Below, piece by piece: positions 1 to 7,426 of a DNA stretch of 24,714 nt. The notes under the pieces were generated by a model. It was not told the origin of the DNA and did not search any database. It saw only the letters and a list, made by a program, of their open reading frames with translations. The position numbers were made by a program, and so were the translations under genes. Origin of the DNA: a virus; IMG/VR virus record IMGVR_UViG_3300001680_000750, positions 1-24,714 of that record. One strand, written 5' to 3'. Numbering within the stretch: the stretch's first letter is position 1; each line of letters begins with the position of its first letter.

Positions 1-480
1 ACTGCTACTGCAGCAGGTTGGTCTTTGGCTAAGATTAGTCAATACTTAGAGGGAAGAGGTAAACATAGAGAGTCGGCTGATGTACTTACAAGACGTGGTG
101 TTAGAAAGGCCTCAACTAGAGGTGACTACGATGAGAGGGTTGATGACTTAAGGAAGAAATATGTTGTTGAGAGTAAACCTCTAGTAGATAATACTAATAA
201 GAACTCTAGAGGTTATGGAGCTGTTAGAACTAAATATAAAGCCCCTGGTTCCCAAGCTACAAGTGGACAAGGTACTGCTAGAGGTGGTGTATTACACCCC
301 CAATATAACAGTGCACAAGGTCTTAATCAAGGACAAGGTATTGATGCTGGCCACCCTGTTGTAAAGGAAGCAGATAAGGCTTTTATTAGAGCTAATAGGG
401 ATCTTAAGTTCGGTATTAAACCTAAGGGTAAACTTGGTATATTAAGTAAAATAATTAAAGCTTTAGGGAGTAAATTCTGA
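1..480 (+). CDS. Structural-arm protein, C-terminal part (cut by window edge)
   Basis: The reading frame is open from base 1, so this is the C-terminal part of a longer gene; the TTG at 25 is not needed as a start. The visible 159 residues begin with a small alanine/threonine/glycine-rich stretch (TATAAGWSLA) and continue as a very basic, polar, glycine-rich tail with many Lys and Arg. The stop overlaps the next start as TGATG, showing translational coupling with a gene that looks like an internal virion protein. No family is recognised. Position in the late arm and composition suggest an internal or ejected virion protein; that role is inferred. Confidence 0.7.
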   Translation, partial: TATAAGWSLAKISQYLEGRGKHRESADVLTRRGVRKASTRGDYDERVDDLRKKYVVESKPLVDNTNKNSRGYGAVRTKYKAPGSQATSGQGTARGGVLHPQYNSAQGLNQGQGIDAGHPVVKEADKAFIRANRDLKFGIKPKGKLGILSKIIKALGSKF

Positions 481-1238
481 TGTCTGAAACAAGAGATTAT
501 AGATTAAAACAAAGACAGGCTATCAAGGGTAAAGAAAGAGAGGCTATAGAAGTAGATCCTTTAGGTGATATTAAAGACGCTTACTATTATTTCAACGGTA
601 AGCATTGGGCAGGGAGTGACAAGGGTCTCTCTCTATGGGCTTCTGAGATGAGACTTAAAGCTAACACTTTCGGTAATTTCAAAGAAGGTGACAGGGAGTT
701 TCTAGATAAAATATCCTTGACTCAAAGGGATAGTGGGAATATAACGTCTACAGAATTAGGTAGTGAAGTGTTTGGTAATGAAATGCATATGGATGATTTA
801 AAGAACTTCATTGCAGAAGAGGCTTTCCCTGCTGTTGGTGCTGTTGGTGGTCATCTTTTAGGTAAGCCTTATAGGATGGTCAAGACTGGCTTGGGTGCTT
901 TAACTGGTGAGGGTGTCAGGAGTACGGCTACTGATGCGAATAAAGGTGGTGAGCTAGATAAAGGTGGTATAGCCAGTAATGCAATAACTTCAGGTGTAGA
1001 GTATAGTATTTTTGACGCATTAATGGAAAAGCTGGGTAAAACTAAAGCAGGTAAGGCTGCAGTTAAGTACGGTAAACCCGTGCTTACAGGCGTAGCTCGT
1101 AAGGTACCTGTCTTGTCTGCACTTTGGCCTGGTGAACTAGGTGGTGGTCTGGATGAATACGGTAAATCATTGGATATGGTAAATCCTAATAGAGGTGACC
1201 CTCTGTTAGATTGGGACAAATTTCAAGGAGATCAATAA
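480..1238 (+). CDS. Putative internal virion protein, 252 aa
   Basis: Starts at the ATG that overlaps the previous stop (TGATG) and ends in TAATG with the next gene, so it is the middle of a coupled trio. The N-terminal 110 residues are charged and polar. From about residue 115 the protein becomes glycine- and alanine-rich with weakly hydrophobic segments (FPAVGAVGGHLLG), and it ends in an acidic tail. Such small-residue segments are common in podovirus internal or ejected proteins. No confident family match can be made by eye; the structural role rests on context. Confidence 0.75.
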   Translation: MSETRDYRLKQRQAIKGKEREAIEVDPLGDIKDAYYYFNGKHWAGSDKGLSLWASEMRLKANTFGNFKEGDREFLDKISLTQRDSGNITSTELGSEVFGNEMHMDDLKNFIAEEAFPAVGAVGGHLLGKPYRMVKTGLGALTGEGVRSTATDANKGGELDKGGIASNAITSGVEYSIFDALMEKLGKTKAGKAAVKYGKPVLTGVARKVPVLSALWPGELGGGLDEYGKSLDMVNPNRGDPLLDWDKFQGDQ

Positions 1239-3166
1239 TGGGTAAGATAAGAATTAAGATACCTGGTCTAGGATCAAAAGCAGCACCTGTTACATCTAGG
1301 TCTGCTGAGATACGGGCTCAAAGGTTAGCAGCTGAGAAGGAGGCCTTAGAACAACAACAACTGACAGGGACCACCGATGACATCTTAAAAGAAGAGGAGC
1401 TAACAAATGCCCCTGATGTACTAAACTTACACATGAGGCAAGGTGAAGCAGGAGAGAATACACCGTTAAAGCGAAAGTTTGGTGCTGAAGCAATGGAGCA
1501 TCAGGTGTACCCAGTGGACACGAAGGATCCTAAGTCTTATGGTAAGAGTGTCTTACAGAGAACAGGAAGTGCAATATCAGGTATCCCTAGAAGGATAGGT
1601 AATACAAAGGATTTCATGTGGGAAAGTGCTGCTAAATCATTAGGAGCTACAGAACTTGCTGAGGATGCCGTTGAAAAACAGGCTAAGACTGTCTTAAAGG
1701 GTGCTAATACTTCTGATGCAGAGTCAGCAAGTAAATTCGCAGAGACCCTATCAACAGAGATTGAACATATTGATTCTTCCTTTTACAAAAAGTATAAGAA
1801 AATTGGTGATGTAGTAGACCCTAATAGACCAAATGAGATCGAGGAATCCCTCAGAAGGGTTGTCTCTAAGTACCGTAAACACAAGGGTCTTTCCGATAGT
1901 AATGCAGCTAAGAACATTACAGGCGTTATGGACAATTGGTTGAACCACCTCAATCTGAACACCTGGACACCATCTAAGGTGTTAAGGAAAATAAGAGCAG
2001 AAACCTCTTATCGGGCCTTTAGGGCAGGGAGGGGTGGTGAGGACTTGCCCGAAGCCCCAATCCTACAGGAACTAGCTGATGATGTACGAGAAGTTTTCAC
2101 GGAAACTATTTCTAGGAAGGCGTTTAGTCTGAAGGGTAACCTCCCAAGACTTAATAAGCAAAGAAGGAAAGCCTACATAGCTGGTGATGAGGATAAGGTT
2201 GCCTCCTTGGATAAACAGATAAATCACAGTAAAAACTTCCTTGAAGAGGCATCAAAAATAGACAGAGACTATTCTAGATATATGCGTCTTAAATCTAAAT
2301 CAACACCTGGCTCTGGTCAGACAGACGTTGTTGACATCCTTAAAACACTGGATGACCCTGTTAAGACAGAAAATTACATGAATAGGAGTGTGAACAGTGT
2401 AGTTAAGATTAAACAACTGAGGAAGAAGATTAAGGCTATTGAGAAAGTGTCAGGCAGGGTCGGATTATCAGACAAGGTTGACCATCACTTAAAGGAGACA
2501 TTGGCTCAAAAACTGTTTAGTAAACAGGGAAAATTCCTTGCCAAAATGAGCGACAGTAATGGTAAGGCTATTATCAATGCTGTGTGGCCAGAAGACAAAG
2601 AGTTAATAAGGCAATGGTCTTATGTACTTAGACGTACTGCTGACAACACCGATGCACAAAGCTATATAACACGAATGTTAGGTACCTTCCTGGGTGGTGG
2701 TTTAGGCACTGCTGGTGGTGCTATCATAGGTGGTGCCTTGGGTGGTCCTTTAGGTGCCGCCTTTGGTGGTGCTGTAGGTGGTGCTGGTTTGGGTCTTGCT
2801 GGTTTAGCTATGACAGGTAGTTTACTGAGGTCCCCAGGTTTCAGGAACTTTGCTATTAAACAATTCACCAAAGAACCGTATAAGCCTTATGAAGCCTTAG
2901 GTAAACTAGGTAATATCCTTGAGAAGGCTGGTATTGAAAGGGTACATGCCAAGCAAGTTCTTGACTCTATGATAGGTGCAGGTGCAATAGGTACAGGTGC
3001 TGCTCTCTACGGAAAGAAGAAGGTTGAGCAGTATGACACATATAGCACAAAAGAGGAGTTCAGGGAGATGATGTGTAAGAGGCATCCTGAAAGGTGTGTT
3101 AAAGATGATGTGATTAGGAAAGAGTTCTACGATACATTCGGCTACCGTGCTGAAGAGGTCGACTAA
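1238..3166 (+). CDS. Internal virion / DNA ejection-type protein with glycine-zipper segments, 642 aa
   Basis: The start is placed at ATG 1238 because GGAG lies about 7 nt upstream and the ATG overlaps the preceding stop; the frame is also open from a GTG-like position at 1211. Residues 1-470 are highly charged and look helical or coiled-coil. Residues about 478-529 form a long glycine-zipper hydrophobic region (LGGGLGTAGGAIIGGALG and onward), and a second small hydrophobic stretch follows near 575-590. The C-terminus has two cysteines (MCKRHPERC). Glycine-zipper segments are typical of proteins that insert into membranes, so a role in the ejection channel or inner core is a reasonable inference. 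It is the last gene before the convergent terminator. Confidence 0.8.
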   Translation: MGKIRIKIPGLGSKAAPVTSRSAEIRAQRLAAEKEALEQQQLTGTTDDILKEEELTNAPDVLNLHMRQGEAGENTPLKRKFGAEAMEHQVYPVDTKDPKSYGKSVLQRTGSAISGIPRRIGNTKDFMWESAAKSLGATELAEDAVEKQAKTVLKGANTSDAESASKFAETLSTEIEHIDSSFYKKYKKIGDVVDPNRPNEIEESLRRVVSKYRKHKGLSDSNAAKNITGVMDNWLNHLNLNTWTPSKVLRKIRAETSYRAFRAGRGGEDLPEAPILQELADDVREVFTETISRKAFSLKGNLPRLNKQRRKAYIAGDEDKVASLDKQINHSKNFLEEASKIDRDYSRYMRLKSKSTPGSGQTDVVDILKTLDDPVKTENYMNRSVNSVVKIKQLRKKIKAIEKVSGRVGLSDKVDHHLKETLAQKLFSKQGKFLAKMSDSNGKAIINAVWPEDKELIRQWSYVLRRTADNTDAQSYITRMLGTFLGGGLGTAGGAIIGGALGGPLGAAFGGAVGGAGLGLAGLAMTGSLLRSPGFRNFAIKQFTKEPYKPYEALGKLGNILEKAGIERVHAKQVLDSMIGAGAIGTGAALYGKKKVEQYDTYSTKEEFREMMCKRHPERCVKDDVIRKEFYDTFGYRAEEVD

Positions 3167-3169
3167 ACC

Positions 3170-3222
3170 ATAAAAAAACCCCAGATAAGTCCAATTAAGG
3201 ACCCGTCTGGGGTTATTTTTTG
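3170..3222. terminator. Bidirectional rho-independent terminator at the convergence of the two arms
   Basis: A 9-bp stem (AACCCCAGA at 3177-3185 with TCTGGGGTT at 3206-3214) encloses a second small stem, GTCC with GGAC. It is followed by a T-run on the + strand (ATTTTTT) and preceded by seven A's that become a T-run on the - strand. It can therefore stop both the rightward structural transcript and the leftward replication transcript, which converge here. Confidence 0.93.
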
Positions 3223-3223
3223 T

Positions 3224-3391
3224 TTAACTATCGCTTGCTCTAAATGCTGATATTCTAAGACTCTTAATAAGACCTAAAATAGTCACCTCTAGTTCATCAA
3301 CTAGGCTACTTTCAAACTCAGTACTATCTTCTGTTGAATTAAACTTAACTTCATTGTAGATAGTTACTGCTGTATCTAACGAGTCTGCAAT
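3224..3391 (-). CDS. Possible 55-codon ORF without a standard start
   Basis: An open frame ends with TAA just before the terminator and reads like protein (acidic, then amphipathic: VDELEVTILGLIKSLRISAF). It begins right after an in-frame stop and contains no ATG, GTG or TTG start near its 5' end. An ATT at 3391, with a weak AAGAG upstream, would have to serve, or ribosomes would enter by a frameshift from the end of the endonuclease gene that it overlaps by 16 nt. It may equally be untranslated 3' sequence. Confidence 0.3.
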   Translation of the reverse strand: MADSLDTAVTIYNEVKFNSTEDSTEFESSLVDELEVTILGLIKSLRISAFRASDS

Positions 3392-3762
3392 AGACTCTTA
3401 GTAAACCACCTAAAGTTATTCTTAACAGCCCACTCCCTGTGGGTCCTCTTTGTACCGTCCTTCCTCACCTTTGCATTAGGCATTGGTGTCTCAGGGTTGT
3501 AAAATAGAAAGATTAGCTCTACTCCTTCGGGTAAAGCCTTTCTAACCCATACATACTTAGCAGCTTCGGATGAATCCATAAACCTACCCTTAGCTTCTAT
3601 AAGTATCCCACCTGTCTTAAAGTCAGGCTGGTATGTATGTTCCGTTGTATAAGGGATACGATCTGGGTGATAATCACAACTCTTAAGTACTGTATCCCTT
3701 AATTCTCCCTCCCACTTAGAGTCTGCCTTCTGGGCACCTTTCCTCCACCTTCTATTCCTCAT
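3376..3762 (-). CDS. T7 endonuclease I-like Holliday junction resolvase, 128 aa
   Basis: A PD-(D/E)xK nuclease that resolves branched DNA and, in T7, also degrades host DNA. The key motif is visible as QPDFKTGGILIEAKGRF: Asp47, Glu56 and Lys58, with Glu18 and Glu20 in WEGEL as the upstream acidic residues, the same order as in T7 endonuclease I. At 128 aa it is slightly shorter than the T7 enzyme (149 aa). A GGAGAGGA site precedes the ATG, and the start overlaps the previous gene by 11 nt. It is near the end of the leftward operon, so it is made together with the replication proteins whose branched intermediates it would cut. Confidence 0.93.
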   Translation of the reverse strand: MRNRRWRKGAQKADSKWEGELRDTVLKSCDYHPDRIPYTTEHTYQPDFKTGGILIEAKGRFMDSSEAAKYVWVRKALPEGVELIFLFYNPETPMPNAKVRKDGTKRTHREWAVKNNFRWFTKSLLQTR

Positions 3763-3919
3763 TCCTCTCCATTGCCCTCATTAGTTCCGTCACCAGAGCC
3801 TGTATATCATCTATAGCATAAACATCTATAGCATCACTGACATCTATCTTCATACTCTCTAACTTACCATTTATAGCCAGTAGCTTAACAAAGCAATCTT
3901 TCTCTGTGTGATACAGCAT
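3752..3919 (-). CDS. Hypothetical protein, 55 aa
   Basis: Starts MLYHTEKDCF and ends MRAMERNEE. The start overlaps the phoH stop as TGATG with a very good ribosome site (GGGAGGG), and the 3' end overlaps the endonuclease start by 11 nt, so it sits coupled between two recognised genes. It is acidic and probably helical (VSDAIDVYAIDDIQALVTEL). No family recognised; it could be a small partner of either neighbour. Confidence 0.75.
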   Translation of the reverse strand: MLYHTEKDCFVKLLAINGKLESMKIDVSDAIDVYAIDDIQALVTELMRAMERNEE

Positions 3920-4620
3920 CAGAATCCCTCCCTGTGAACTATGTATTTAGAAGTAATATAAGCTTTAACAATACCACTCCTCACAATATCACTTACTTCA
4001 AAGTTAGTCTCATCAAACCAATTATCCATACTCTCTAGAACCTCTACAAACTTGTAAACGTCCAGATCCTTGGACTTAGTTAAGTCGGTCTGAAAGAAGT
4101 CACCACAGAAGAGTATCTTAGATCCCTTACCTAATCTAGTAAGAATACTATCGGCCTCATGGGCTGTAAAGTTCTGAAACTCATCTGCAATGACCACTGT
4201 ATGGTCTAGGGTAACACCTCTCACATATGACGTAGTTAAGAAGGTAATCAAACCATGTTTCTTAAGTATCTCATATGCATCTCCTCTACCGAATAAGTTA
4301 GTACAAACTTGCTTATAAGGCAATTCATAAACCTCTCCCTTCTCATCCAAACCCCCCGGTAAGAACCCTAGGTCTCTAGTAGGTACAGCAGACCTAACAA
4401 TAACAACTCTATTAATATCTTTGTTAAGTGTCATTTCCTCTAAAGCCTTATATACAGCTAAGAAGGTCTTTCCTGTTCCTGGGTAACCAATTAGTAACTG
4501 ACTTTTACCACTGTCATATCTCCTGAAGAAATCATCTTGTGCGTCAGTCATCGGTTGTATATCTCTAAGTTTTAGATTCAGTCTAGCAACTAGATCCGAA
4601 CCTTTCTTTTTTCTACTCAT
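3919..4620 (-). CDS. phoH: PhoH-like P-loop ATPase, 233 aa
   Basis: A cytoplasmic ATPase of the PhoH family, very common in aquatic phages; the precise role in infection is unsettled, with RNA metabolism and phosphate stress both proposed. Walker A is GYPGTGKT at residues 45-52 and Walker B is VVIADEFQN at 142-150, followed by a sensor-like segment KILFCGDFFQTDL near 168-180. The family-typical arginine/valine segment VVIVRSAVPTRDLGFLPG lies between them. The site AGGATCACTA precedes the ATG, and the start overlaps the upstream stop by one base. The length is normal for phage PhoH. Confidence 0.93.
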   Translation of the reverse strand: MSRKKKGSDLVARLNLKLRDIQPMTDAQDDFFRRYDSGKSQLLIGYPGTGKTFLAVYKALEEMTLNKDINRVVIVRSAVPTRDLGFLPGGLDEKGEVYELPYKQVCTNLFGRGDAYEILKKHGLITFLTTSYVRGVTLDHTVVIADEFQNFTAHEADSILTRLGKGSKILFCGDFFQTDLTKSKDLDVYKFVEVLESMDNWFDETNFEVSDIVRSGIVKAYITSKYIVHREGF

Positions 4621-4829
4621 TAGTGATCCTTTGTACTTAAGTTAGTAACATTAGTCATAGACCAAGTATCTAGATTCCACTCCCTTTTAACTATGTCAAA
4701 AAGTGTTAAATAGCATAGAGCTAAAAGCTCATCCTCATCATTAACTGAGCTTTCCGTCAAAGTAACAGCCCAATACTTGGCCACATCAGTAAGATCTATA
4801 TTTGTTATGACTCTTTCATCATCATCCAT
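4620..4829 (-). CDS. Hypothetical acidic protein, 69 aa
   Basis: Begins MDDDERVITNIDL and shares one base with the phoH start. A strong GGGGGAG site sits immediately upstream of the ATG. The protein is acidic with an amphipathic helical middle (DEDELLALCYLTLFDIVK). No family recognised. Confidence 0.75.
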   Translation of the reverse strand: MDDDERVITNIDLTDVAKYWAVTLTESSVNDEDELLALCYLTLFDIVKREWNLDTWSMTNVTNLSTKDH

Positions 4830-4837
4830 ACTCCCCC

Positions 4838-5194
4838 TTATATGTATACGTCATCCTCTTCAAGCCTCCTGTGGTACTCCTCAAGATTCTTAGCCTTCTC
4901 TTCATCAGTAGGATTATCCATGACCATTTCATGTTGAACTACAACAGGACCTGCACCGTAGTCAACGTAGTGATCTCCGTCATTACCATTCTGACCTATG
5001 ATGTTAATCCTCTCTTCATCATCATCGTCCCAAGTAGGACCTAACTTGCCAAACTCGGCAGTGTATTTAGGACCACCTATCTTCATTAGATGATCCTTGA
5101 TGGCGTGCTCTAATCCCATCTTAGCGAACAGGGCAACCTCTGAATCATCTAGTTCTACTGTGATACCACCTTCTTTACTTTCTTTAATATTCAT
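4838..5194 (-). CDS. Hypothetical acidic protein, 118 aa
   Basis: The start has AGGAGGCTTA just upstream. Residues 1-50 look folded, with a helix ALFAKMGLEHAIKDHLMKIG; the rest is rich in Asp and Glu (a DDDDEE run near 56-61) and ends in a helical DEEKAKNLEEYHRRLEEDD segment. Such acidity could mean a DNA mimic or simply a disordered tail; neither can be told from sequence alone. It sits in the same leftward operon, 8 nt from its downstream neighbour. Confidence 0.75.
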   Translation of the reverse strand: MNIKESKEGGITVELDDSEVALFAKMGLEHAIKDHLMKIGGPKYTAEFGKLGPTWDDDDEERINIIGQNGNDGDHYVDYGAGPVVVQHEMVMDNPTDEEKAKNLEEYHRRLEEDDVYI

Positions 5195-5202
5195 TAAGCC
5201 TC

Positions 5203-5382
5203 CTAGTGCCAGTACCCGAATATGAAATCATCCCCATTGTCTACCCTATCTTTCCCCTGTTTCCTGATAATCTTACAAAGGTCTTCGTATCTACGACCTA
5301 GTAGTTCATTGTCTTTCTCTAAGTCCTTCAACTTGTTCTCTAATTCCCTATAAGTGGGAATCTTAGGTATACCTTTACTCAC
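5203..5382 (-). CDS. Small coiled-coil protein with GTG start, 59 aa
   Basis: The start is GTG (5382), preceded by GGAGATGGATAA; the product reads MSKGIPKIPTYRELENKL and then a short heptad-like helix (LENKLKDLEKDNELLGRRYEDL). It ends FIFGYWH. The first bases overlap the end of the one-helix membrane protein upstream, so the two are coupled. No family recognised. A small soluble coiled coil next to tiny membrane proteins could be a partner of one of them. Confidence 0.7.
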   Translation of the reverse strand: MSKGIPKIPTYRELENKLKDLEKDNELLGRRYEDLCKIIRKQGKDRVDNGDDFIFGYWH

Positions 5383-5518
5383 TTATCCATCTCCATAGTT
5401 CCCAAAAACCCCAATACATAAGTGCTAAAGAGGTTAATTGTATAACAAAGAAAATCACCCAATACAAGACCTGTTCAAGGAAGTCCTTAGTCGACTTTAG
5501 ACCTATCATACCAAACAT
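5375..5518 (-). CDS. Small single-helix membrane protein, 47 aa
   Basis: MFGMIGLKSTKDFLEQ is followed by one hydrophobic, tryptophan-rich helix (about residues 18-43, YWVIFFVIQLTSLALMYW) and a short charged end WRWISE. It overlaps the upstream gene by 32 nt and the downstream GTG gene by 8 nt. The ribosome site is modest (AGGA about 10 nt upstream). The size and single helix would suit a pinholin, a holin regulator or another inner membrane protein; no family can be assigned. Confidence 0.65.
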   Translation of the reverse strand: MFGMIGLKSTKDFLEQVLYWVIFFVIQLTSLALMYWGFWELWRWISE

Positions 5519-5705
5519 GTCTCACAGTCCTGTCACTGTCCTTGCCCATACCATCCATAGACTCATCTACATTATTCCTAGGGTTATTTATATTAGGTTC
5601 AACAGGGGCTAACTTAGTACCCTCTAGAGGAGGTCTATTAGTCAGATGTACCCTGTTACCATATGTGCTAGTACCTAAGTCCTGGTTCATTGGTTTCTCA
5701 AACAT
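5487..5705 (-). CDS. Hypothetical proline/asparagine-rich protein, 72 aa
   Basis: The frame is open further upstream to 5786, but the start is placed at ATG 5705 because GGAGG lies 8 nt before it and the longer form would fully overlap the membrane protein gene upstream. The protein (MFEKPMNQDLGTSTYGNRVH...) is polar, low in hydrophobic residues and probably disordered, ending in a charged VRHVWYDRSKVD. No family recognised. Confidence 0.7.
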   Translation of the reverse strand: MFEKPMNQDLGTSTYGNRVHLTNRPPLEGTKLAPVEPNINNPRNNVDESMDGMGKDSDRTVRHVWYDRSKVD

Positions 5706-5808
5706 CAGCATCACCTCCGAAGAATAACAATACGATAACAAATAACAAGATAAGTACTGGTTTGACCAGTTCCTTATTATCTTCATATAACTCTTTAAGC
5801 TTTTCCAT
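5698..5808 (-). CDS. Small single-helix membrane protein, 36 aa
   Basis: A charged N-terminus (MEKLKELYEDNKELVKP) is followed by one clean transmembrane helix (VLILLFVIVLLFF) and a short GGDADV tail. AGGAGATGTTAA precedes the ATG. The stop overlaps the start of the next gene by 8 nt, so the pair is translationally coupled. Together with the lipoprotein upstream and the 47-aa membrane protein downstream it forms a cluster of envelope-directed small proteins, consistent with but not proof of a lysis or superinfection-exclusion function. Confidence 0.72.
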   Translation of the reverse strand: MEKLKELYEDNKELVKPVLILLFVIVLLFFGGDADV

Positions 5809-5820
5809 TTAACATCTCCT

Positions 5821-5994
5821 TTAGTATTTCATAAGTTCTACGTAAGTAGTAACTGTTCCGTCTTTATGTATCTCATAACGATAGTTATTTGGATTAGTAA
5901 CTACCTTCCAACCATTACCCACTCTTTCTTTAATGTCATAGTGGACACACCCTGTAAGCGTAACCAATAATGATACGATTAACAATCTTTTCAT
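5821..5994 (-). CDS. Small lipoprotein, 57 aa
   Basis: Starts MKRLLIVSLLVTLTGC: a classical lipoprotein signal with lipobox LTGC, so cleavage before Cys16 would leave a lipid-anchored peptide of about 42 residues. The start at 5994 was chosen over 6012 because it directly begins the signal sequence, follows the nrdB stop by 5 nt and has GGGGATGG at the right distance (inside the nrdB end). The mature part is polar (VHYDIKERVGNGWKVVTNPN). It could be an outer-membrane spanin-like or exclusion lipoprotein; the family is not known to me. It also implies a Gram-negative type host. Confidence 0.82.
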   Translation of the reverse strand: MKRLLIVSLLVTLTGCVHYDIKERVGNGWKVVTNPNNYRYEIHKDGTVTTYVELMKY

Positions 5995-5999
5995 AACAT

Positions 6000-6953
6000 T
6001 TACCATCCCCAACTATCTCCTACTAAACCTGCAGCAGAGTAATCAGTAACCGTCCCTTCAAAGAAGTTCTTGAAACTATCTCCTGCTACAATCCAATCCA
6101 CCCATTCGAGAGGATTATGTTTAACTCCCCAATTAGGTTTCAACCCTAACTGAATTAGTCTTCTATCTGCTAAGTATCTTATGTAATCTTTGACTTGATC
6201 TTTTTCAAGACCTTCGACACTTCCCATTGAATAAGTAAGATCGATAACTTTGTCTTCCAACTTAACAGCTTCTCTAAACATTTTGTATATATCTTTCTTA
6301 AACTCGTCTGTAACGATTCTACGATGTTCATTTGTAAACTCCCTAAATAGTTTAGTCATACCTTCGACATGTTTTGTTTCATCTCTGATAGACCATTCAA
6401 CAACTTCACACATACCTTTCATCTTACCGAATCTTTGATAATTCAATAACATCACAAAGGCCGAGAACAACGACATCCCTTCATTGACACAAGTTTGTGC
6501 CATAGCCTTTCCTAGGCCATGCAGTGTGCTTGTATCATTGTCTTGCATAAACTCAATCTTCTTTACCATCTCTTTATATTCAAGAAATGCAGAATACTCA
6601 CTATCGGGGAACCCCAATGTGTCTGTAAGTAAAGCATACGCTCTCTGGTGTGTACCTTCCCTATTAGCAAAAGACAACAACATATTACGTATCTCATTGT
6701 TCTTAAACTTAGGGATAAATAAGTCACAGTAGTTCTGTGCTACTTGCACATCTGATTGTGTAAACAACCTTAAGATCTGGGTAATATGATTCTTCTCAAC
6801 CTTACTGATAGTACCATTCTTCCATTGATCTACATCTTCTTGTAACTTTAACTCCCAAGTACCCCAGTGGATCTTCTCATGATCCTCAGCCATTTCCATA
6901 GCCCAAGGGTACTTAAAAGGCTTATAAAACCTTGATTCCTCCATTGTACTCAT
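6000..6953 (-). CDS. nrdB: Class I ribonucleotide reductase, small (radical-bearing) subunit, 317 aa
   Basis: Holds the di-iron centre and tyrosyl radical used by NrdA to make deoxynucleotides. Visible ligands: Glu99 and His102 in REGTHQRAY with the radical Tyr106, Glu159 in NEGMSLFSAF, and Glu192/His195 in RDETKHVEG, the same pattern as E. coli NrdB. The first acidic ligand probably lies in ELKLQEDVDQW (about 34-44). The C-terminal tail, which in this family docks into NrdA, is unusually aromatic here (GDSWGW). The start overlaps the HNH gene stop by ATGA, and its ribosome site (AGGGG) lies inside that gene's end. Confidence 0.95.
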   Translation of the reverse strand: MSTMEESRFYKPFKYPWAMEMAEDHEKIHWGTWELKLQEDVDQWKNGTISKVEKNHITQILRLFTQSDVQVAQNYCDLFIPKFKNNEIRNMLLSFANREGTHQRAYALLTDTLGFPDSEYSAFLEYKEMVKKIEFMQDNDTSTLHGLGKAMAQTCVNEGMSLFSAFVMLLNYQRFGKMKGMCEVVEWSIRDETKHVEGMTKLFREFTNEHRRIVTDEFKKDIYKMFREAVKLEDKVIDLTYSMGSVEGLEKDQVKDYIRYLADRRLIQLGLKPNWGVKHNPLEWVDWIVAGDSFKNFFEGTVTDYSAAGLVGDSWGW

Positions 6954-7411
6954 TGCATTCCCCTAATTATATGGTGCTCTGTTTTAGCCTCTAAATAAGC
7001 CAACCTAGCTTCTTGTTCTGTATCAAAGTAACCAAGATATATCTCTTTATTCTCAACATTGATTCTGGCTTTAAACTTACATGCTTGCTTGCAATAAGTG
7101 TAACCCTTACCTTTCTTATTAAATTGATTCTCTTGGTGGGTCAGGAGTCTTAGGTTGTCCAATCTATCATCATCCTTAACTCTGTTTATATGATCTATCT
7201 GATAATCATCTGGGATACTACCGTTATGCATAATCCAAACAGCCCTGCTTCTCTTAAACAGTTTCTTATCTATACTAATCCTGTGGTACCCTGACGATTC
7301 ATCAAACCAACCTGCTAAAGACCCCTCAGGAGATCTGGAACCTCTGTAGATTTTGTTATATAAAACACCATCTTTATAAATAAACACTCTATTTAAATAA
7401 TCCTTATCCAC
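6950..7411 (-). CDS. HNH homing-type endonuclease with AP2-like DNA-binding domain, 153 aa
   Basis: A GTG start (7411) follows a strong GGGGGAGG site. Residues about 55-105 form an HNH domain (SRAVWIMHNG, then YQIDHINRVKDDDRLDNLRLL with the His-Asn pattern). Residues about 108-150 look like an AP2 DNA-binding domain (FKARINVENKEIYLGYF, then a helix DTEQEARLAYLEA). This HNH-AP2 arrangement is typical of free-standing phage homing endonucleases. It sits exactly between nrdA (15 nt away) and nrdB (4-nt overlap), a known hotspot for such elements, and it looks intact. It probably cuts nrd genes of relatives that lack it. Confidence 0.9.
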   Translation of the reverse strand: MDKDYLNRVFIYKDGVLYNKIYRGSRSPEGSLAGWFDESSGYHRISIDKKLFKRSRAVWIMHNGSIPDDYQIDHINRVKDDDRLDNLRLLTHQENQFNKKGKGYTYCKQACKFKARINVENKEIYLGYFDTEQEARLAYLEAKTEHHIIRGMQ

Positions 7412-7426
7412 AATAACCTCCCCCTG

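Noticed and set aside
869-1219. 116-aa ORF on the - strand
   Set aside because: It is a mirror of the 252-aa structural gene, proline/serine-rich as expected from complementing glycine-rich codons, with no ribosome site.
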